Notes: generated from the sequence alone by a model not told the origin. 64,000 nucleotides of DNA from Neorhizobium lilium (GCF_004053875.1 NZ_SBIP01000003.1:846093-910092); one strand, 5' to 3'. Shown: positions 29,107 through 39,541, counted from the first letter of the stretch. Numbers and translations are program-made.

Positions 29107-29243
29107 CCCCTCCCGCCTGCCGGCCGCCCTCCCCACAAGGGGGAGGGTTTAAGGTGCGGCACCGTCTCGCGCCAAGAGGGACGGTGGAGCAGGCGATTTG
29201 CACTCTCCCCCCTTGTGGGGGAGATGCCGGCAGGCAGAGGGGG
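29107..29243. repeat. RIME-like intergenic palindrome between cysT and cysW
   Basis: The left arm (29107-29148) and right arm (29204-29243) are long complementary sequences, each with its own inner hairpin (CCTCCCCACAAGGGGGAGG and CTCCCCCCTTGTGGGGGAG). The arms share GCCTGCCGG / CCGGCAGGC. It belongs to the same family as 55867-56040. Its right end, GAGGGGG (29237-29243), lies 9 bases before the cysW ATG and is the only plausible ribosome site for that gene. Confidence 0.88.
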
Positions 29244-29252
29244 ACTTAGCCG

Positions 29253-30113
29253 ATGTCCGAACCGTCGCACATCAAATTTCGCAATCCGGCCGACGAGCGT
29301 CCGCTTGCCAAAGTCCTGCTGATCGCGCTGTCGCTCGCCTTCCTTGTCTTCTTCCTGTTCCTGCCGCTGGTTTCGGTCTTCGTGGAAGCCTTCCGCAAGG
29401 GCTGGGAGGAATATTACGAGGCGCTGGTCGAGCCCGATGCGGTCGCAGCCATTCGCCTGACACTCACGGTGGCCGCCATTGCCGTGCCGCTCAATCTCCT
29501 GTTCGGGCTTTGCGCCGCCTGGGCCATCGCCAAGTTCGAGTTCCGCGGCAAGTCGTTCCTGATCACCCTGATCGACCTGCCGTTTTCGATCTCGCCGGTC
29601 ATCTCGGGCCTGGTCTATGTGCTGCTCTTCGGCTCGAACAGCGTGCTTGGTCCGATCCTGAAAAGCCACGGCATCGAGATCCTGTTTGCCGTTCCAGGCA
29701 TCGTGCTGGCGACGATCTTCGTCACTTTTCCCTTCGTGGCGCGCGAGCTCATTCCGCTGATGCAGGACCAGGGCACAGGCGACGAGGAAGCGGCGCTTTC
29801 GCTCGGTGCCTCCGGCTGGCAGACATTCTGGTTTGTGACCCTGCCGAACATCAAATGGGGCCTGCTCTACGGCGTGCTACTCTGCAATGCCCGCGCCATG
29901 GGCGAGTTCGGCGCCGTCTCGGTCGTGTCCGGCCATATCCGCGGGCTGACCAACACCATGCCGCTGCATGTGGAGATTCTTTATAATGAGTATAACTTCG
30001 TGGCGGCCTTTGCCGTGGCATCGCTGCTGGCTCTGCTGGCGCTCGTCACTCTCGCATTGAAAACCATTCTCGAACTTCGGTTCGGTGCCGGCGCTGCCGG
30101 CGGCAGGCATTGA
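29253..30113 (+). CDS. cysW: Sulfate ABC permease CysW
   Basis: The 286-residue permease is the second half of the sulfate channel. [19 protein letters not shown], the EAA loop [22 protein letters not shown], and [20 protein letters not shown] are diagnostic. It is separated from cysT by the RIME-like palindrome and followed by cysA 14 bases later. Confidence 0.96.
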   Translation: MSEPSHIKFRNPADERPLAKVLLIALSLAFLVFFLFLPLVSVFVEAFRKGWEEYYEALVEPDAVAAIRLTLTVAAIAVPLNLLFGLCAAWAIAKFEFRGKSFLITLIDLPFSISPVISGLVYVLLFGSNSVLGPILKSHGIEILFAVPGIVLATIFVTFPFVARELIPLMQDQGTGDEEAALSLGASGWQTFWFVTLPNIKWGLLYGVLLCNARAMGEFGAVSVVSGHIRGLTNTMPLHVEILYNEYNFVAAFAVASLLALLALVTLALKTILELRFGAGAAGGRH

Positions 30114-30127
30114 AAGGCTCCGCGTTC

Positions 30128-31165
30128 ATGGACGTCAAGATCAACAATATCCGCAAGGAGTTCGGCCGCTTTCCCGCTCTGAACGACGTGTCGCTGAAGA
30201 TTGCCTCGGGTGAGCTCATCGCGCTGCTGGGGCCTTCCGGTTCGGGCAAGACGACGCTGCTGCGGCTGATTGCAGGGCTTGATTTCCCGACTGCCGGCCA
30301 GATCTTCTTTGGCGACGAGGATGCCTCGCATCATTCCGTGCAGGAGCGCAATGTCGGCTTCGTCTTCCAGAGCTATGCGCTCTTCCGGCATATGACGGTC
30401 GCAGAGAACATCGGCTTCGGCCTCAAGGTCCGTCCCGCATCTACACGGCCCGCGAAGGCGGAAATCCGCCGGCGCGTGTCCGAGCTTCTCGACATGGTGC
30501 AACTGTCAGGCCTTGAAAAGCGCTATCCGAACCAGCTCTCGGGTGGCCAGCGGCAACGCGTGGCGCTGGCCCGCGCCATGGCGATCGAACCGCGCATCCT
30601 GTTGCTCGACGAGCCCTTCGGCGCGCTCGACGCCAAGGTGCGCAAGGAACTGCGCCGCTGGCTGCGCGAGTTCCATGACCGCACCGGCCACACCACCGTT
30701 TTCGTCACTCACGATCAGGAAGAGGCGCTGGAACTGGCCGACCGCGTCGTGGTCATGAGCCAGGGCAAGATCGAGCAGGTCGGCTCCGCCGACGATGTAT
30801 ACGATCGCCCGAGCTCACCCTTCGTCTTCTCCTTTATCGGCGAATCCACCCAGCTGCCGGTAGAGTTGAAGAGCGGCACCGTGCTCTTCCAGGGCGAGCC
30901 GCTCGGCATCACGGAAGCGGGCGAGGGGCCGGGCCAGATGTTTTTCCGTCCCGAGGATGTGGAACTCAGCCAGGCGTATGACGCGCTTTCCGGCAAGGTC
31001 ACGGCCTGTCGCCGTCTGGCCGGCACCCGCATCGCCGAGATCGACATCGCCAATCATGGCCATGCCCCCTATCACGTCGAGATCGAGGTGCCGCTGCATG
31101 CGCCGGTGGAACTGGGCAGCGACATCCGCTTTCGTCCGACACGGTGGAAGATCTTCCGGGGATAG
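30128..31165 (+). CDS. cysA: Sulfate ABC ATPase CysA
   Basis: The protein has 345 residues from the ATG at 30128. A TTG at 30110 overlapping the cysW stop is less likely. Walker A is [11 protein letters not shown], the signature [16 protein letters not shown], Walker [13 protein letters not shown], and the H-loop FVTHDQEEA. The C-terminal regulatory TOBE-like domain ends with FRPTRWKIF. It powers sulfate and thiosulfate uptake through CysTW. Confidence 0.96.
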   Translation: MDVKINNIRKEFGRFPALNDVSLKIASGELIALLGPSGSGKTTLLRLIAGLDFPTAGQIFFGDEDASHHSVQERNVGFVFQSYALFRHMTVAENIGFGLKVRPASTRPAKAEIRRRVSELLDMVQLSGLEKRYPNQLSGGQRQRVALARAMAIEPRILLLDEPFGALDAKVRKELRRWLREFHDRTGHTTVFVTHDQEEALELADRVVVMSQGKIEQVGSADDVYDRPSSPFVFSFIGESTQLPVELKSGTVLFQGEPLGITEAGEGPGQMFFRPEDVELSQAYDALSGKVTACRRLAGTRIAEIDIANHGHAPYHVEIEVPLHAPVELGSDIRFRPTRWKIFRG

Positions 31166-31328
31166 GGCACAACTCCGAAGACGCGGATCTCATCTAAGAT
31201 TTATTACGGCACTATTGATGATCGTCATCTCTGGAGGCTTTTTGCGGAAGCTACAGCGCGCAGGCGCAAGTTTCGGTAAACAAACCTCAGGTAAAAGGGC
31301 GCCGGTCTATTGTCACGACAGGGCGTCT

Positions 31329-32651
31329 ATGGCGGATTTTGCTAACGAAACCGAGAATGCTGTGCCGCCGCAAACGGCACCGGTGCGGCTCGTCTATGCT
31401 GCTAGCGGTTTTGGCAAGGCCCTGTTGGATCGCCTACGGCCGGATCGCGGCACAGTGCTGTTTATGTCGGTTTTGGGCTTCACTGCTTTGCTGTCGCTTT
31501 ATGTCTTCTTGGAAGAGCAGTTCCTCAGCATCGTCTGGCGAACTACGCTTGCCAATAGCGCGTTTCAGCTTTCGCCGGCATTTGCCCTCGTCATGACCAT
31601 CGCCACCGTGGCGGCGGGTCGGATGCTGCGCAACCTGCGCACCACCTCTGCGGAAACCCCGTCGGGCGAGGATCTGGCGGAGGCGATCGATATCCTTGCC
31701 GCGCAACCCAATGCCAGCGCCGGCCTGGTGCGGCTGGGCGACAAGCGGGTGCTGTTTTCCGATTGCCGCAAGGCCTTCATCATGTATGCCCGCTCGGGAC
31801 GTTCCTGGGTCGCGCTGTTCGATCCGGTCGGTGACAGCGGGGCGTGGTCAGGGCTTGTCATCAAGTTCATGGAGGCCGCCCGCAAGGATGGCTGCCGTGC
31901 GGTCTTCTATCAGGTCTCGCCGCAGTTTCTTCCCTGTTCGGTAGAGGCAGGGTTGAAGCCCTACAAGCTGGGCGAACAGGCGGTGGTTGACCTCACATCG
32001 TTTGACCTGAAGGGGGGCGCCTGGCTTAAACTGCGCCGCTCCATCAACCGGGCCGAACGGGACGGGCTCCAGTTCTCGATGATCGCTGCAGAGGATGTGC
32101 CGGCGGTTTTGGACGAATTGCTGGATGTTTCCCGCACTTGGCTCAAGGCACAGAACGCCGCCGAAAAGGGTTTTTCGCTGGGCACCTTTCAGCCTGGTTA
32201 TGTGGCGGCCGGCCCGGTCGCCGTTATCCGTTTCGAGGGACGGATCGTCGCTTTCGCCAATATTCTCTCCGCAAGTTCCAGGGGCGATGCCTTCATCGAC
32301 CTCATGCGCCACATGCCGAATACGCATCGCGGCATGATGGATCTGCTTTTCGTGCGCATCATGGAACATATGAAAGCGCAAGGGTTCCGGACGCTGAACC
32401 TCGGCATGGCGCCGCTGGCCGGCCTTTCCACCCATCGCCGCGCCCCGCTGTGGAACCACATCGCGCAACGCATCTTCAGGAACGGCGAGCGCTTCTACAA
32501 CTTTCAGGGCGTGCTGGCCTTCAAGTCCAAGTTCGATCCACAGTGGCAGCCGCGCTATCTCGCCGTCAGCGGCCGCGGCGTGCCTTTAGCATCCCTGTTC
32601 GACGTGACGGTGCTGATCGGCGGCGGCTTGAAGGGTCTGCTTCGCCGATGA
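31329..32651 (+). CDS. lpiA: Short LpiA/MprF-type lysyl-phosphatidylglycerol synthase
   Basis: The 440-residue protein has two membrane helices (about 42-62 and 80-100) followed by the DUF2156/MprF-C synthase domain. This GNAT-like domain transfers lysine from Lys-tRNA to phosphatidylglycerol; motifs such as LKLRRSINRAERDGL and RRAPLWNHIAQRIFRNGERF are visible. Typical rhizobial LpiA is roughly twice as long and carries a multi-helix flippase domain that is missing here. The 163 bases upstream to cysA do not encode it. The stop overlaps acvB (ATGA), so the operon is kept. Whether this is a natural short form or a truncation is unclear. Confidence 0.82.
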   Translation: MADFANETENAVPPQTAPVRLVYAASGFGKALLDRLRPDRGTVLFMSVLGFTALLSLYVFLEEQFLSIVWRTTLANSAFQLSPAFALVMTIATVAAGRMLRNLRTTSAETPSGEDLAEAIDILAAQPNASAGLVRLGDKRVLFSDCRKAFIMYARSGRSWVALFDPVGDSGAWSGLVIKFMEAARKDGCRAVFYQVSPQFLPCSVEAGLKPYKLGEQAVVDLTSFDLKGGAWLKLRRSINRAERDGLQFSMIAAEDVPAVLDELLDVSRTWLKAQNAAEKGFSLGTFQPGYVAAGPVAVIRFEGRIVAFANILSASSRGDAFIDLMRHMPNTHRGMMDLLFVRIMEHMKAQGFRTLNLGMAPLAGLSTHRRAPLWNHIAQRIFRNGERFYNFQGVLAFKSKFDPQWQPRYLAVSGRGVPLASLFDVTVLIGGGLKGLLRR

Positions 32652-34009
32652 GGCTCCTGCCGCTCCTCCTCGCGGGGCTATTGGCTGTGGTGGCTGCGTC
32701 ACACTTCGCCGCAGACCCTGAAATCGTAACCGATACCCTGCCGGCCACGCGGATCAGCTATCCGAGCGGCCAGGCCAAGGGCGTCGTCGTCCTGTTTTCA
32801 GGCAGGGAAGGCTGGTCCGAAGGGGAAGATCGGGTTGTTCAGTCCCTGAACCGCGACGGTGCAGTCGTGGTCGGCATCGACCTGCCGGACTATTATGCCG
32901 CCTTGGCAGAGCAGCAGGGCGATTGTCTCTACCTTGTCTCGGAAATCGAGGACCTGACCCGGCAGTTGCACCGCCACGCCCATATAGCCGAATACCATCC
33001 TCCTCTCGTCGCCGGTATCGGAGATGGAGCCACCCTGGCGCTGGCAATTGCGGCGCAGACGCCCAACTCGACAATTGCCGGAACGGTGGCGGTCGATCCC
33101 GGCGCGGTCATTCCGCTCTCCACCGTGCTCTGCACACCGGCTCCCAAGACGCCTGCCACGGGCGGCACGATCTACGGCCTGACAGCGGGGGAGCTTCCGA
33201 ACCCTGTGCAGATCGTCTTCAGCAGCGCGGCCGGTGCAGAGGGGCGCCGGCATGCGGACGAACTGAAGCAGAGCCACGCCGATATCGAGCTTTCCGACAT
33301 GGACGGGGATGCCGACTCGGCGCTTCAGCAAAGCCTGACGCTGGCCTTTCGCAACCTGGCTCATTCTAGCTCGCCGCTGGATCTGCCGGTTATTCCATTG
33401 GAGGCGAAGCCCAGCCGGAACCTGATGGCGATCGTCTATTCCGGCGATGGCGGCTGGCGCGACATCGACCAGAAGCTTGGCGGCTACCTGCAGGGGCAAG
33501 GCATTCCGGTGGTGGGCGTCGATGCTCTCCGGTATTTCTGGAACGAGAAAACCCCCGATGAAACGGCGGCCGATCTCTCCCGCATTATCGCCACCTACCG
33601 GAAGCGTTGGAAGGTCGATCATGTGCTCTTGATCGGCTATTCCTTCGGCGCAAACATCCTGCCGGCCACCTATCGGCTGTTGCCGGAAACGGACAGGCAG
33701 GCGGTATCGCTCCTCTCTCTTCTGGCGCTGTCGCACCAGGCGGATTTCCAGGTCGATGTGACCGGATGGCTCGGTTTTGCCAGCGACGGCAAATACGGAG
33801 ATCCCATCGATGATTTGCGCGAGATCGAAGGGTTCAAGATCCAGTGCATCCATGGCGATGCCGAGGACGACAGTGCCTGCCCGGATGTGCGAGACATTGC
33901 CGGAGCGCAAGTTCTGGCCCGCAAGGGCGGCCACCATTTCGACGGCGACTACCGGGCGCTCAGCCGCCTGATCGTCGAGCGGGCCGATGCGCTGCTGGCC
34001 AGCCACTAA
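32648..34009 (+). CDS. acvB: AcvB/AtvA (VirJ-family) lysyl-PG hydrolase
   Basis: The 453-residue periplasmic protein has a signal peptide ending near residue 21 and two related alpha/beta-hydrolase halves. The C-terminal VirJ half keeps the nucleophile elbow GYSFG (S332) and a late GGHHFDGDY histidine. The N-terminal half has GIGDG at the matching place and lacks the serine. Published work on Agrobacterium AcvB assigns hydrolysis of lysyl-phosphatidylglycerol and a need in virulence; in Rhizobium tropici the homologue is AtvA. It is co-translated with lpiA, so synthesis and removal of the lipid are encoded together. Confidence 0.9.
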   Translation: MRLLPLLLAGLLAVVAASHFAADPEIVTDTLPATRISYPSGQAKGVVVLFSGREGWSEGEDRVVQSLNRDGAVVVGIDLPDYYAALAEQQGDCLYLVSEIEDLTRQLHRHAHIAEYHPPLVAGIGDGATLALAIAAQTPNSTIAGTVAVDPGAVIPLSTVLCTPAPKTPATGGTIYGLTAGELPNPVQIVFSSAAGAEGRRHADELKQSHADIELSDMDGDADSALQQSLTLAFRNLAHSSSPLDLPVIPLEAKPSRNLMAIVYSGDGGWRDIDQKLGGYLQGQGIPVVGVDALRYFWNEKTPDETAADLSRIIATYRKRWKVDHVLLIGYSFGANILPATYRLLPETDRQAVSLLSLLALSHQADFQVDVTGWLGFASDGKYGDPIDDLREIEGFKIQCIHGDAEDDSACPDVRDIAGAQVLARKGGHHFDGDYRALSRLIVERADALLASH

Positions 34010-34011
34010 GG

Positions 34012-34058
34012 CTTGATTTTTGCTGGACGAAGCGCATAATGCGTTGCATTTGCGATGC
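34012..34058 (+). promoter_or_regulatory. Promoter and operator of toxin-antitoxin pair
   Basis: CTTGAT (34012-34017) and CATAAT (34035-34040) are 17 bases apart. The -10 lies inside a palindrome CGCAT-A-ATGCG (34033-34043), followed by GCAT-N5-ATGC (34046-34058). The arrangement suits autorepression by the ribbon-helix-helix antitoxin that follows. Confidence 0.6.
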
Positions 34059-34072
34059 AGGAAATCATCCCC

Positions 34073-34354
34073 ATGAAAACCGCCACCATTCCTTCGCTAC
34101 GTGTCGATCCGGAACTGCGCGCCGCCGCCGAAAGCGTGCTCCAGGAAGGCGAGACGCTGTCGGCATTCGTAGAAAGCTCTCTTCGCCGGCAGGTAGAATA
34201 TCGCACGACGCAAGCCGAGTTTATTGCGCGCGGTCTGGCATCGCTGGCGGAGGCCGAGCGCACCGGACGCTACCATAGCTCTGAAGACGTCCTTGCAATG
34301 CTAAAAGCCAAACTCGATGCGGCTAAGGCAGCGCGGGCAGCGAAAGAGCAATGA
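34073..34354 (+). CDS. Ribbon-helix-helix antitoxin (YlcI/YnfO-like)
   Basis: The protein has 93 residues from the ATG at 34073, preceded by AGGAA. An ATG at 34055 lies inside the operator palindrome and is less likely. IPSLRVDPELRAAAESVLQ and ETLSAFVESSLRRQVEYR form a MetJ/Arc-type DNA-binding fold, with a charged C-terminal tail for toxin wrapping. It overlaps the toxin start by 4 bases. Confidence 0.82.
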   Translation: MKTATIPSLRVDPELRAAAESVLQEGETLSAFVESSLRRQVEYRTTQAEFIARGLASLAEAERTGRYHSSEDVLAMLKAKLDAAKAARAAKEQ

Positions 34355-34650
34355 GCTATCAGATTCGCTACACTGATGAAGCGATCGAGGATTTCGACAG
34401 GCTATACGATTTTCTCATCGCTTATGATCTCAACCTGGCGGATCGCGCCTATAGCGAAATCAAGGAGGCGATCAAACTGCTGGAGCAATTCCCGTTTTCC
34501 TTTCGAAAAGCAGCGGGCGGAAACCCGCTACTTCGCGAATTGCTGGTTCCGTTCGGTGCTTCCGGTTATATCGTCCTTTTCCGTATCGACGACAGCGATA
34601 CGGTGACCGTTGCCGCCATCCGTCACCAGCGCGAGGACGATTACCACTGA
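34351..34650 (+). CDS. RelE/ParE-family toxin
   Basis: The protein has 99 residues: YQIRYTDEAIEDFDRLYDFL, then LLRELLVPFGASGYIVLFRI and VTVAAIRHQREDDYH, with the terminal arginine-glutamine-rich motif of ParE/RelE toxins. It is coupled to the antitoxin by an ATGA overlap. Its stop is immediately adjacent to the convergent betA stop (34651). Confidence 0.88.
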   Translation: MSYQIRYTDEAIEDFDRLYDFLIAYDLNLADRAYSEIKEAIKLLEQFPFSFRKAAGGNPLLRELLVPFGASGYIVLFRIDDSDTVTVAAIRHQREDDYH

Positions 34651-36300
34651 TCATCGGTCGCTCGCCGCGGCCCGCGGATTGACCCAGGGCTCCTGGTTGG
34701 AGCGCGGCAGAGGCTGCCTGCCCAGAATATGGTCCGCGGCCTTTTCGCCGGTCATGATCGACGGGCCGTTGAGGTTGCCGTAAGTCACGTGCGGGAAGAT
34801 GGAGCTGTCTGCCACCCGCAACCCTTCCACGCCGATCACTCGGCATTCGGGATCGACTACCGCCATAGGGTCCTCGGCCCGTCCCATACGGCAGGTCCCG
34901 CAGGGGTGATAGGCACTTTCCAGATGCTCGCGCAGGAAATCGTCGATCTGCGCGTCCGTTTCCACCGTCTCGCCCGGCTGGATCTCCGGTCCGCGATAGT
35001 CGTCGAAAGCCTTCTGGCGGAAGATGTCGCGGGTCAGCCGCACGCAGTGGCGGAACTTCTCCCAGTCTTCCGGATGGCTCATATAGTTGAAGCGCAGCAC
35101 CGGATCGTCATGCGGATCGGCTGAGCGCAGCGTCACCGAACCGCGCGACTTCGACAGGTTGTAGCCCACATGCACCTGGAAACCATGGCTCTTGGCAGCC
35201 GCCTTGCCGTCATAGGAAATGGCGACGGGCAGGAAATGATACTGGATGTCCGGCTGCTTCAAACCGGGGGTGGAGCGCAGGAAGGCGCAGGCCTCGAACT
35301 GGTTGGATGCGCCAAGGCCGCCCTTGGACAGCAGCCACTGCGCGCCTGCGACGCCCTGCCAGAACCATGGCAGCCATGAATAGAGTGAGACCGGCTTTGT
35401 GGAGACCTGTTGGAAATAGAATTCCATATGGTCCTGCAGATTGGCACCCACGCCCGGCCGATCGGCCTTCACCTCGATTCCCATCTGCTTGAGATGGTCC
35501 GCCGGGCCGATGCCGGACAGCATCAGGAGCTTTGGCGAGTTGAACGAGGACGCTGCGACAATGACTTCGCGATTGGCCTTGATGATCTTCGTGCCGCCAC
35601 GCTGTTCGATCTCGACGCCGGTGGCGCGGCCGTTCTCGATCACCACGCGATTGGCGAAGCCGCGCACCAGCGAGACATTCGGTCGCTTTAGCGCAGGCCG
35701 TAGATAGGCATTGGCGGCCGACCAGCGCCGGCCGTTATGGATGGTCTGTTCCATCAGCCCGAAGCCTTCCTGCTTCGAGCCGTTATAGTCCTCCGTCATC
35801 TCGAAACCGGCCTGGGCGCCTGCCTGGATGAAGGCATGAAAGAGCGGGTTCGTCATCGGCCCGCGCCGCACATGCAGAGGTCCATCCGTGCCGCGCCAGC
35901 CTTTTTCGCCGCCATGGGAATGTTCCATGCGCTTGAAATAGGGCAGTACGTCCGCATAGGCCCAGCCGGTCGCGCCAAGCTCTTCCCAGCGGTTATAGTC
36001 CTCCGCATGCCCCCGTACATAAACGAGGCCGTTGATGGAGGACGACCCGCCGATCACCTTGCCCCTTGGCGCGGTAATGCGGCGATTGTTGAGGTTCGGC
36101 TCGGGCTCGGAGAGATAGCCCCAATTGTAGCGCTTCATGCTCATCGGCCAGGCAAGTGCCCCCGGCATCTGGATGAACGGCCCGAAATCCGTGCCGCCCG
36201 CCTCGATGACGATCACAGAATGCTTGCCGTCCTCTGACAGGCGATAGGCCATGGCAGATCCCGCCGAGCCGGAACCGATGATAACGTAATCTGCCTGCAT
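34651..36300 (-). CDS. betA: Choline dehydrogenase (BetA)
   Basis: The 549-residue FAD-dependent GMC oxidoreductase oxidises choline to betaine aldehyde at the membrane. The N-terminal dinucleotide fold is [23 protein letters not shown] signature 1 is around [20 protein letters not shown], and the active-site histidine is in [10 protein letters not shown]. The start is the ATG at 36300; a frame extends upstream only into the palindromic repeat. It is the last gene of betC-betB-betA. Confidence 0.95.
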   Translation of the reverse strand: MQADYVIIGSGSAGSAMAYRLSEDGKHSVIVIEAGGTDFGPFIQMPGALAWPMSMKRYNWGYLSEPEPNLNNRRITAPRGKVIGGSSSINGLVYVRGHAEDYNRWEELGATGWAYADVLPYFKRMEHSHGGEKGWRGTDGPLHVRRGPMTNPLFHAFIQAGAQAGFEMTEDYNGSKQEGFGLMEQTIHNGRRWSAANAYLRPALKRPNVSLVRGFANRVVIENGRATGVEIEQRGGTKIIKANREVIVAASSFNSPKLLMLSGIGPADHLKQMGIEVKADRPGVGANLQDHMEFYFQQVSTKPVSLYSWLPWFWQGVAGAQWLLSKGGLGASNQFEACAFLRSTPGLKQPDIQYHFLPVAISYDGKAAAKSHGFQVHVGYNLSKSRGSVTLRSADPHDDPVLRFNYMSHPEDWEKFRHCVRLTRDIFRQKAFDDYRGPEIQPGETVETDAQIDDFLREHLESAYHPCGTCRMGRAEDPMAVVDPECRVIGVEGLRVADSSIFPHVTYGNLNGPSIMTGEKAADHILGRQPLPRSNQEPWVNPRAAASDR

Positions 36301-36330
36301 TATGTCTCTTTCTTCATTTCCTGGCGACGT

Positions 36331-36447
36331 CGCCCCCTCATCCGGCTGCCGCCACCTTCTCCCCGAGGGGAGAAGAGATATGCCGCGCCGCTTCGTTCCC
36401 TCTTCTCCCCAGCGGGGAGAAGGTGGCGGCAGCCGGATGAGGGGGCG
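36331..36447. repeat. RIME-like palindrome between betB and betA
   Basis: A perfect 34-base inverted repeat, with arms at 36331-36364 and 36414-36447, flanks a 49-base loop that itself contains further GAGGGGAGAAG / CTTCTCCCC complementarity. The arm sequence (CGCCCCCTCATCCGGCTGCC) differs from the 29107 and 55867 elements, so it represents a second family. Confidence 0.9.
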
Positions 36448-36461
36448 GCATAGCGCGGGCC

Positions 36462-37937
36462 TCAATACGGCGCCTCGACTGGTGCCATGCCAACATAGAC
36501 TGTTTTCAGCTCGGAATAATGATCCAGCGCCGCAAGCGAATTCTCACGACCGAAGCCGGATTGCTTGGAGCCGCCGAAGGGCATTTCGACCGGGCAGAGA
36601 TTGTAGGTGTTGATCCACAAGGTTCCCGCTTCCAGCTGGTCCACCACCCGGTGGGCGCGGGTGATGTCTGCCGTGAAGACGCCGGCCGACAGGCCGAATT
36701 CGGTGGCGTTGGCGCGGGCGATCACTTCGTCCTCATGCTCGAAGTCGAGCACGCACATGACCGGCCCGAAGATCTCTTCGCGGGCGATCGTCATCTCGTC
36801 GGTCACGTCGGCAAACACGGTCGGCTGAATGTAATAGCCTTCGCCAGAGACATTGTTGGGAATGCCGCCGCCGGTCAGCAGCGTCGCACCCTCTGTCTTT
36901 CCCTTGTCGATATAGGACAGTACCTTCTCGCGCTGGTCGAACGAGACCATCGGCCCCATCTGCGTCGCCTCGTCCATCGGGTCGCCGATGGAAATCTTCT
37001 CCGTCCGCTCCTTGAGGCGCGACAGGAATTCTTGCTTGATGTCCCTCTGCACGAAGACGCGCGTTCCATTGGAGCAGACCTGGCCGGTCGAATAGAAATT
37101 GCCGAGCATGGCGCCGCCAATGGCACTGTCGATATCCGCATCCTCGAAGACGATTAGCGGCGATTTTCCGCCAAGCTCCATCGTTACATGCTTGAGGTTG
37201 CCGGCAGCGGCGGCCGCCACTTTGCGGCCCGTCGGCACGGAGCCGGTCAACGACACCTTGGCGACATCGGAGTGGTTGACCAGCAGCGGGCCGGTGTCGC
37301 GGTCGCCCTGTATGACGTTATAGAGCCCTTTGGGAAGACCCGCCTCGTGAAGGATTTCGGCGATCTTCAGCGCGCCGAGCGGCGTGTTCTCGGAGGGCTT
37401 GAAGACCATGGCATTGCCGGCGGCAAGCGCCGGGGCGCCCTTCCAGCAGGCGATCTGCTGCGGATAGTTCCAGGCGCCGATGCCTACGCAGACGCCGAGC
37501 GGCACACGCTTGGTATAGGCCCAATCGCCGCCGAGCGGAATGTAGCTGCCGTTCATTCCAGTTGCGATGACACCGCCGAAGAACTCGAAGCTGTCTGCCC
37601 CGGAGGTGGGATCGGCGACGATTGTCTCCTGGATCGGCTTGCCGGTGTCCAGCGTCTCCAGCTCGGAAAGCTCCCGGTTGCGCGCCCGCATGATGTCCGC
37701 GGCCCGTTTCAGGATACGGCCGCGCGCGGTCGGGCTCATCGCAGCCCATTCCGGCTGGGCTCGCTTTGCCGCGGCAATGGCGCGTTCGACAATCGCAGGC
37801 GTTGCCGCATGCACGCGCGCGATCACCTCGCCGGTTGCCGGATAGAGGCTTTCGATCAAAGTGCCGGCGGTATCTTCCACATATTCGCCGTCGATGAAGT
37901 GGCTGCCAGGGGGCTGGACTTTCGGCTGGGCTTTCAT
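36462..37937 (-). CDS. betB: Betaine-aldehyde dehydrogenase (BetB)
   Basis: The 491-residue aldehyde dehydrogenase has its general base E254 in MELGGKSP and nucleophile C288 in [10 protein letters not shown]; a Rossmann segment for NAD binding is near [10 protein letters not shown]. It converts betaine aldehyde to the osmoprotectant glycine betaine. The second of two close ATGs (37937) is favoured, since GGAG lies 7 bases ahead. The first ATG is at 37943. betC ends 14 bases upstream. Confidence 0.95.
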   Translation of the reverse strand: MKAQPKVQPPGSHFIDGEYVEDTAGTLIESLYPATGEVIARVHAATPAIVERAIAAAKRAQPEWAAMSPTARGRILKRAADIMRARNRELSELETLDTGKPIQETIVADPTSGADSFEFFGGVIATGMNGSYIPLGGDWAYTKRVPLGVCVGIGAWNYPQQIACWKGAPALAAGNAMVFKPSENTPLGALKIAEILHEAGLPKGLYNVIQGDRDTGPLLVNHSDVAKVSLTGSVPTGRKVAAAAAGNLKHVTMELGGKSPLIVFEDADIDSAIGGAMLGNFYSTGQVCSNGTRVFVQRDIKQEFLSRLKERTEKISIGDPMDEATQMGPMVSFDQREKVLSYIDKGKTEGATLLTGGGIPNNVSGEGYYIQPTVFADVTDEMTIAREEIFGPVMCVLDFEHEDEVIARANATEFGLSAGVFTADITRAHRVVDQLEAGTLWINTYNLCPVEMPFGGSKQSGFGRENSLAALDHYSELKTVYVGMAPVEAPY

Positions 37938-37951
37938 CGTCATTCTCCGCC

Positions 37952-39475
37952 TTATTCGCCCCTGGGATAGCGTTTGGATTCTTCCAGGATGTTCAGATCC
38001 ATATGATTGCGCATGTAGCGCTCCGATGCCTTCTGCAAGGGCTGGTAGTCCCAAGGATAGTAGGATCCGTTCCGTAGGGCTTCATAAACCACCCAGCGGC
38101 GCGCCTGGCTTTCGCGCACGGCGGCGTCGAAGGCACCCATGTCCCAGCGCTCCCCGCGCTTGCGGCGGAACATCGCCACGACATCCTCGAATTCGGGATT
38201 GTCGGCAAGGTTGGCAAGCTCCAACGGATCGGCTTCGAGATCGAACAACTGGTCTGGATCGAGCATGCAGTGGGTGTATTTCCACTGCCCCTCGCGGATG
38301 CAGACCAGCGGTGAATAGGAACCCTCGGCCGCATATTCGAGAAGAACGGGCGAGGTTCGCTCGCCGCCCTCCATCACAGGCTTCAGGCTCTCGCCGTCCG
38401 TCCAGGGCATGATGTCGTCCATGGAAATGCCAGCAAGGTCGCAGAGCGTCGGCGTCACGTCGAGATTGGAGACGGGCGCCTCGTGAAGGGCAGGGGCAAT
38501 CCCGGGTCCTGCGATCATCAGGGGGACGCGTGCGGAGCCTTCGAAGAAGTTCATTTTGAACCACAGCCCGCGCTCGCCCAGCATGTCGCCATGGTCGGAG
38601 CAGAACAGAATGACGGTGTCGTCCAGCATCCGCGTGCGGGTCAGCGTGTCGATAAGCTTGCCCACCTTGTCGTCGATATAGGAGATGTTGGCGAAATAGG
38701 CGCGGCGCGACCGGCGCACGTCCTCTTGCCTCACGTCGAAGTTCTTGTAGTCGCACGAATGGATGATGCGCCTGGAATGGGGGTCCTGCTCGTCCTCGGC
38801 AAGCGGGCCGATTTCGGGAGCTAGGTGCTCACAATCTTCGTAGAGATCCCAGTATGCCTTGCGTGCCACATAGGGGTCGTGCGGATGGGTGAAGGAGACG
38901 GTCAGCGCCCAGGGCCGGCGGTTCGGGTCGTCACTTTCGCGAGACAGGTGATAGAGCTTCTGGTTGGCGAGGAAGGCCACCTCGTCGTCATATTCCATCT
39001 GGTTAGTGATCTCGGCGACGCCCGCACCCGTCACCGAACCGAGATTGTGATACCACCAGTCGATCCGTTCGCCGGGCTTGCGATAATCCGGCGTCCAGCC
39101 GAAATCGGCAGGATAAATATCCGTGGTCAGCCGCTCCTCGAACCCGTGCAGCTGGTCCGGTCCGACGAAGTGCATCTTGCCCGATAGCGCCGTGTAATAG
39201 CCGGCGCGCCGCAGATGATGCGCGTAGGTGGGGATGGACGAAACATATTCTGCCGCATTGTCATAGACGCCCGTTCGGCTTGGCAATTGGCCGGCCATGA
39301 AGGAGGCACGCGCCGGAGCGCAGAGCGGCGAAGACGTGTAGTTGTTGGCGAAGCGGGCGGAGCGAGCCGCCAGCGCCTTCAGGTGCGGCGCATGCAGCCA
39401 ATCCACCGGGCCATCGGGAAACAGCTTCCCGTTCAGCTGATCGACCATGATGATGAGGATATTCGGTCGGGCCAT
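37952..39475 (-). CDS. betC: Choline-sulfatase (BetC)
   Basis: The 507-residue type I sulfatase releases choline and sulfate from choline-O-sulfate. The metal-binding D12 is near the start. The formylglycine motif C52-A-P-A-R sits in the expected place, and HPHDPY and [16 protein letters not shown] carry later active-site residues. The C-terminal choline-sulfatase extension ends in [10 protein letters not shown]. It is the first gene of betCBA. No betI repressor gene is found before it, unlike the rhizobial betICBA order. Confidence 0.95.
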   Translation of the reverse strand: MARPNILIIMVDQLNGKLFPDGPVDWLHAPHLKALAARSARFANNYTSSPLCAPARASFMAGQLPSRTGVYDNAAEYVSSIPTYAHHLRRAGYYTALSGKMHFVGPDQLHGFEERLTTDIYPADFGWTPDYRKPGERIDWWYHNLGSVTGAGVAEITNQMEYDDEVAFLANQKLYHLSRESDDPNRRPWALTVSFTHPHDPYVARKAYWDLYEDCEHLAPEIGPLAEDEQDPHSRRIIHSCDYKNFDVRQEDVRRSRRAYFANISYIDDKVGKLIDTLTRTRMLDDTVILFCSDHGDMLGERGLWFKMNFFEGSARVPLMIAGPGIAPALHEAPVSNLDVTPTLCDLAGISMDDIMPWTDGESLKPVMEGGERTSPVLLEYAAEGSYSPLVCIREGQWKYTHCMLDPDQLFDLEADPLELANLADNPEFEDVVAMFRRKRGERWDMGAFDAAVRESQARRWVVYEALRNGSYYPWDYQPLQKASERYMRNHMDLNILEESKRYPRGE

Positions 39476-39521
39476 GGAATCGCTGTTCTGGTGATGGTGA
39501 AGCTTACCAGATCAGTTATTT

Positions 39522-39541
39522 TTGATCGCGTCTGCGATCAA
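39522..39541. promoter_or_regulatory. Palindromic operator candidate upstream of betC
   Basis: TTGATCGC-GTCT-GCGATCAA is a perfect 8+8 inverted repeat centred about 57 bases upstream of the betC start. There is no T-run on either strand, so a terminator is unlikely. It would suit a dimeric repressor encoded elsewhere, such as BetI. Confidence 0.5.

Noticed and set aside
29107..29243. Repeat taken as a CRISPR remnant or transcription terminator
   Set aside because: Only two inverted arms, no spacers or cas genes, and no T-run; it fits intergenic palindromes of the RIME type.
39522..39541. The betC upstream palindrome as an intrinsic terminator
   Set aside because: Neither strand has a T-run after the stem.
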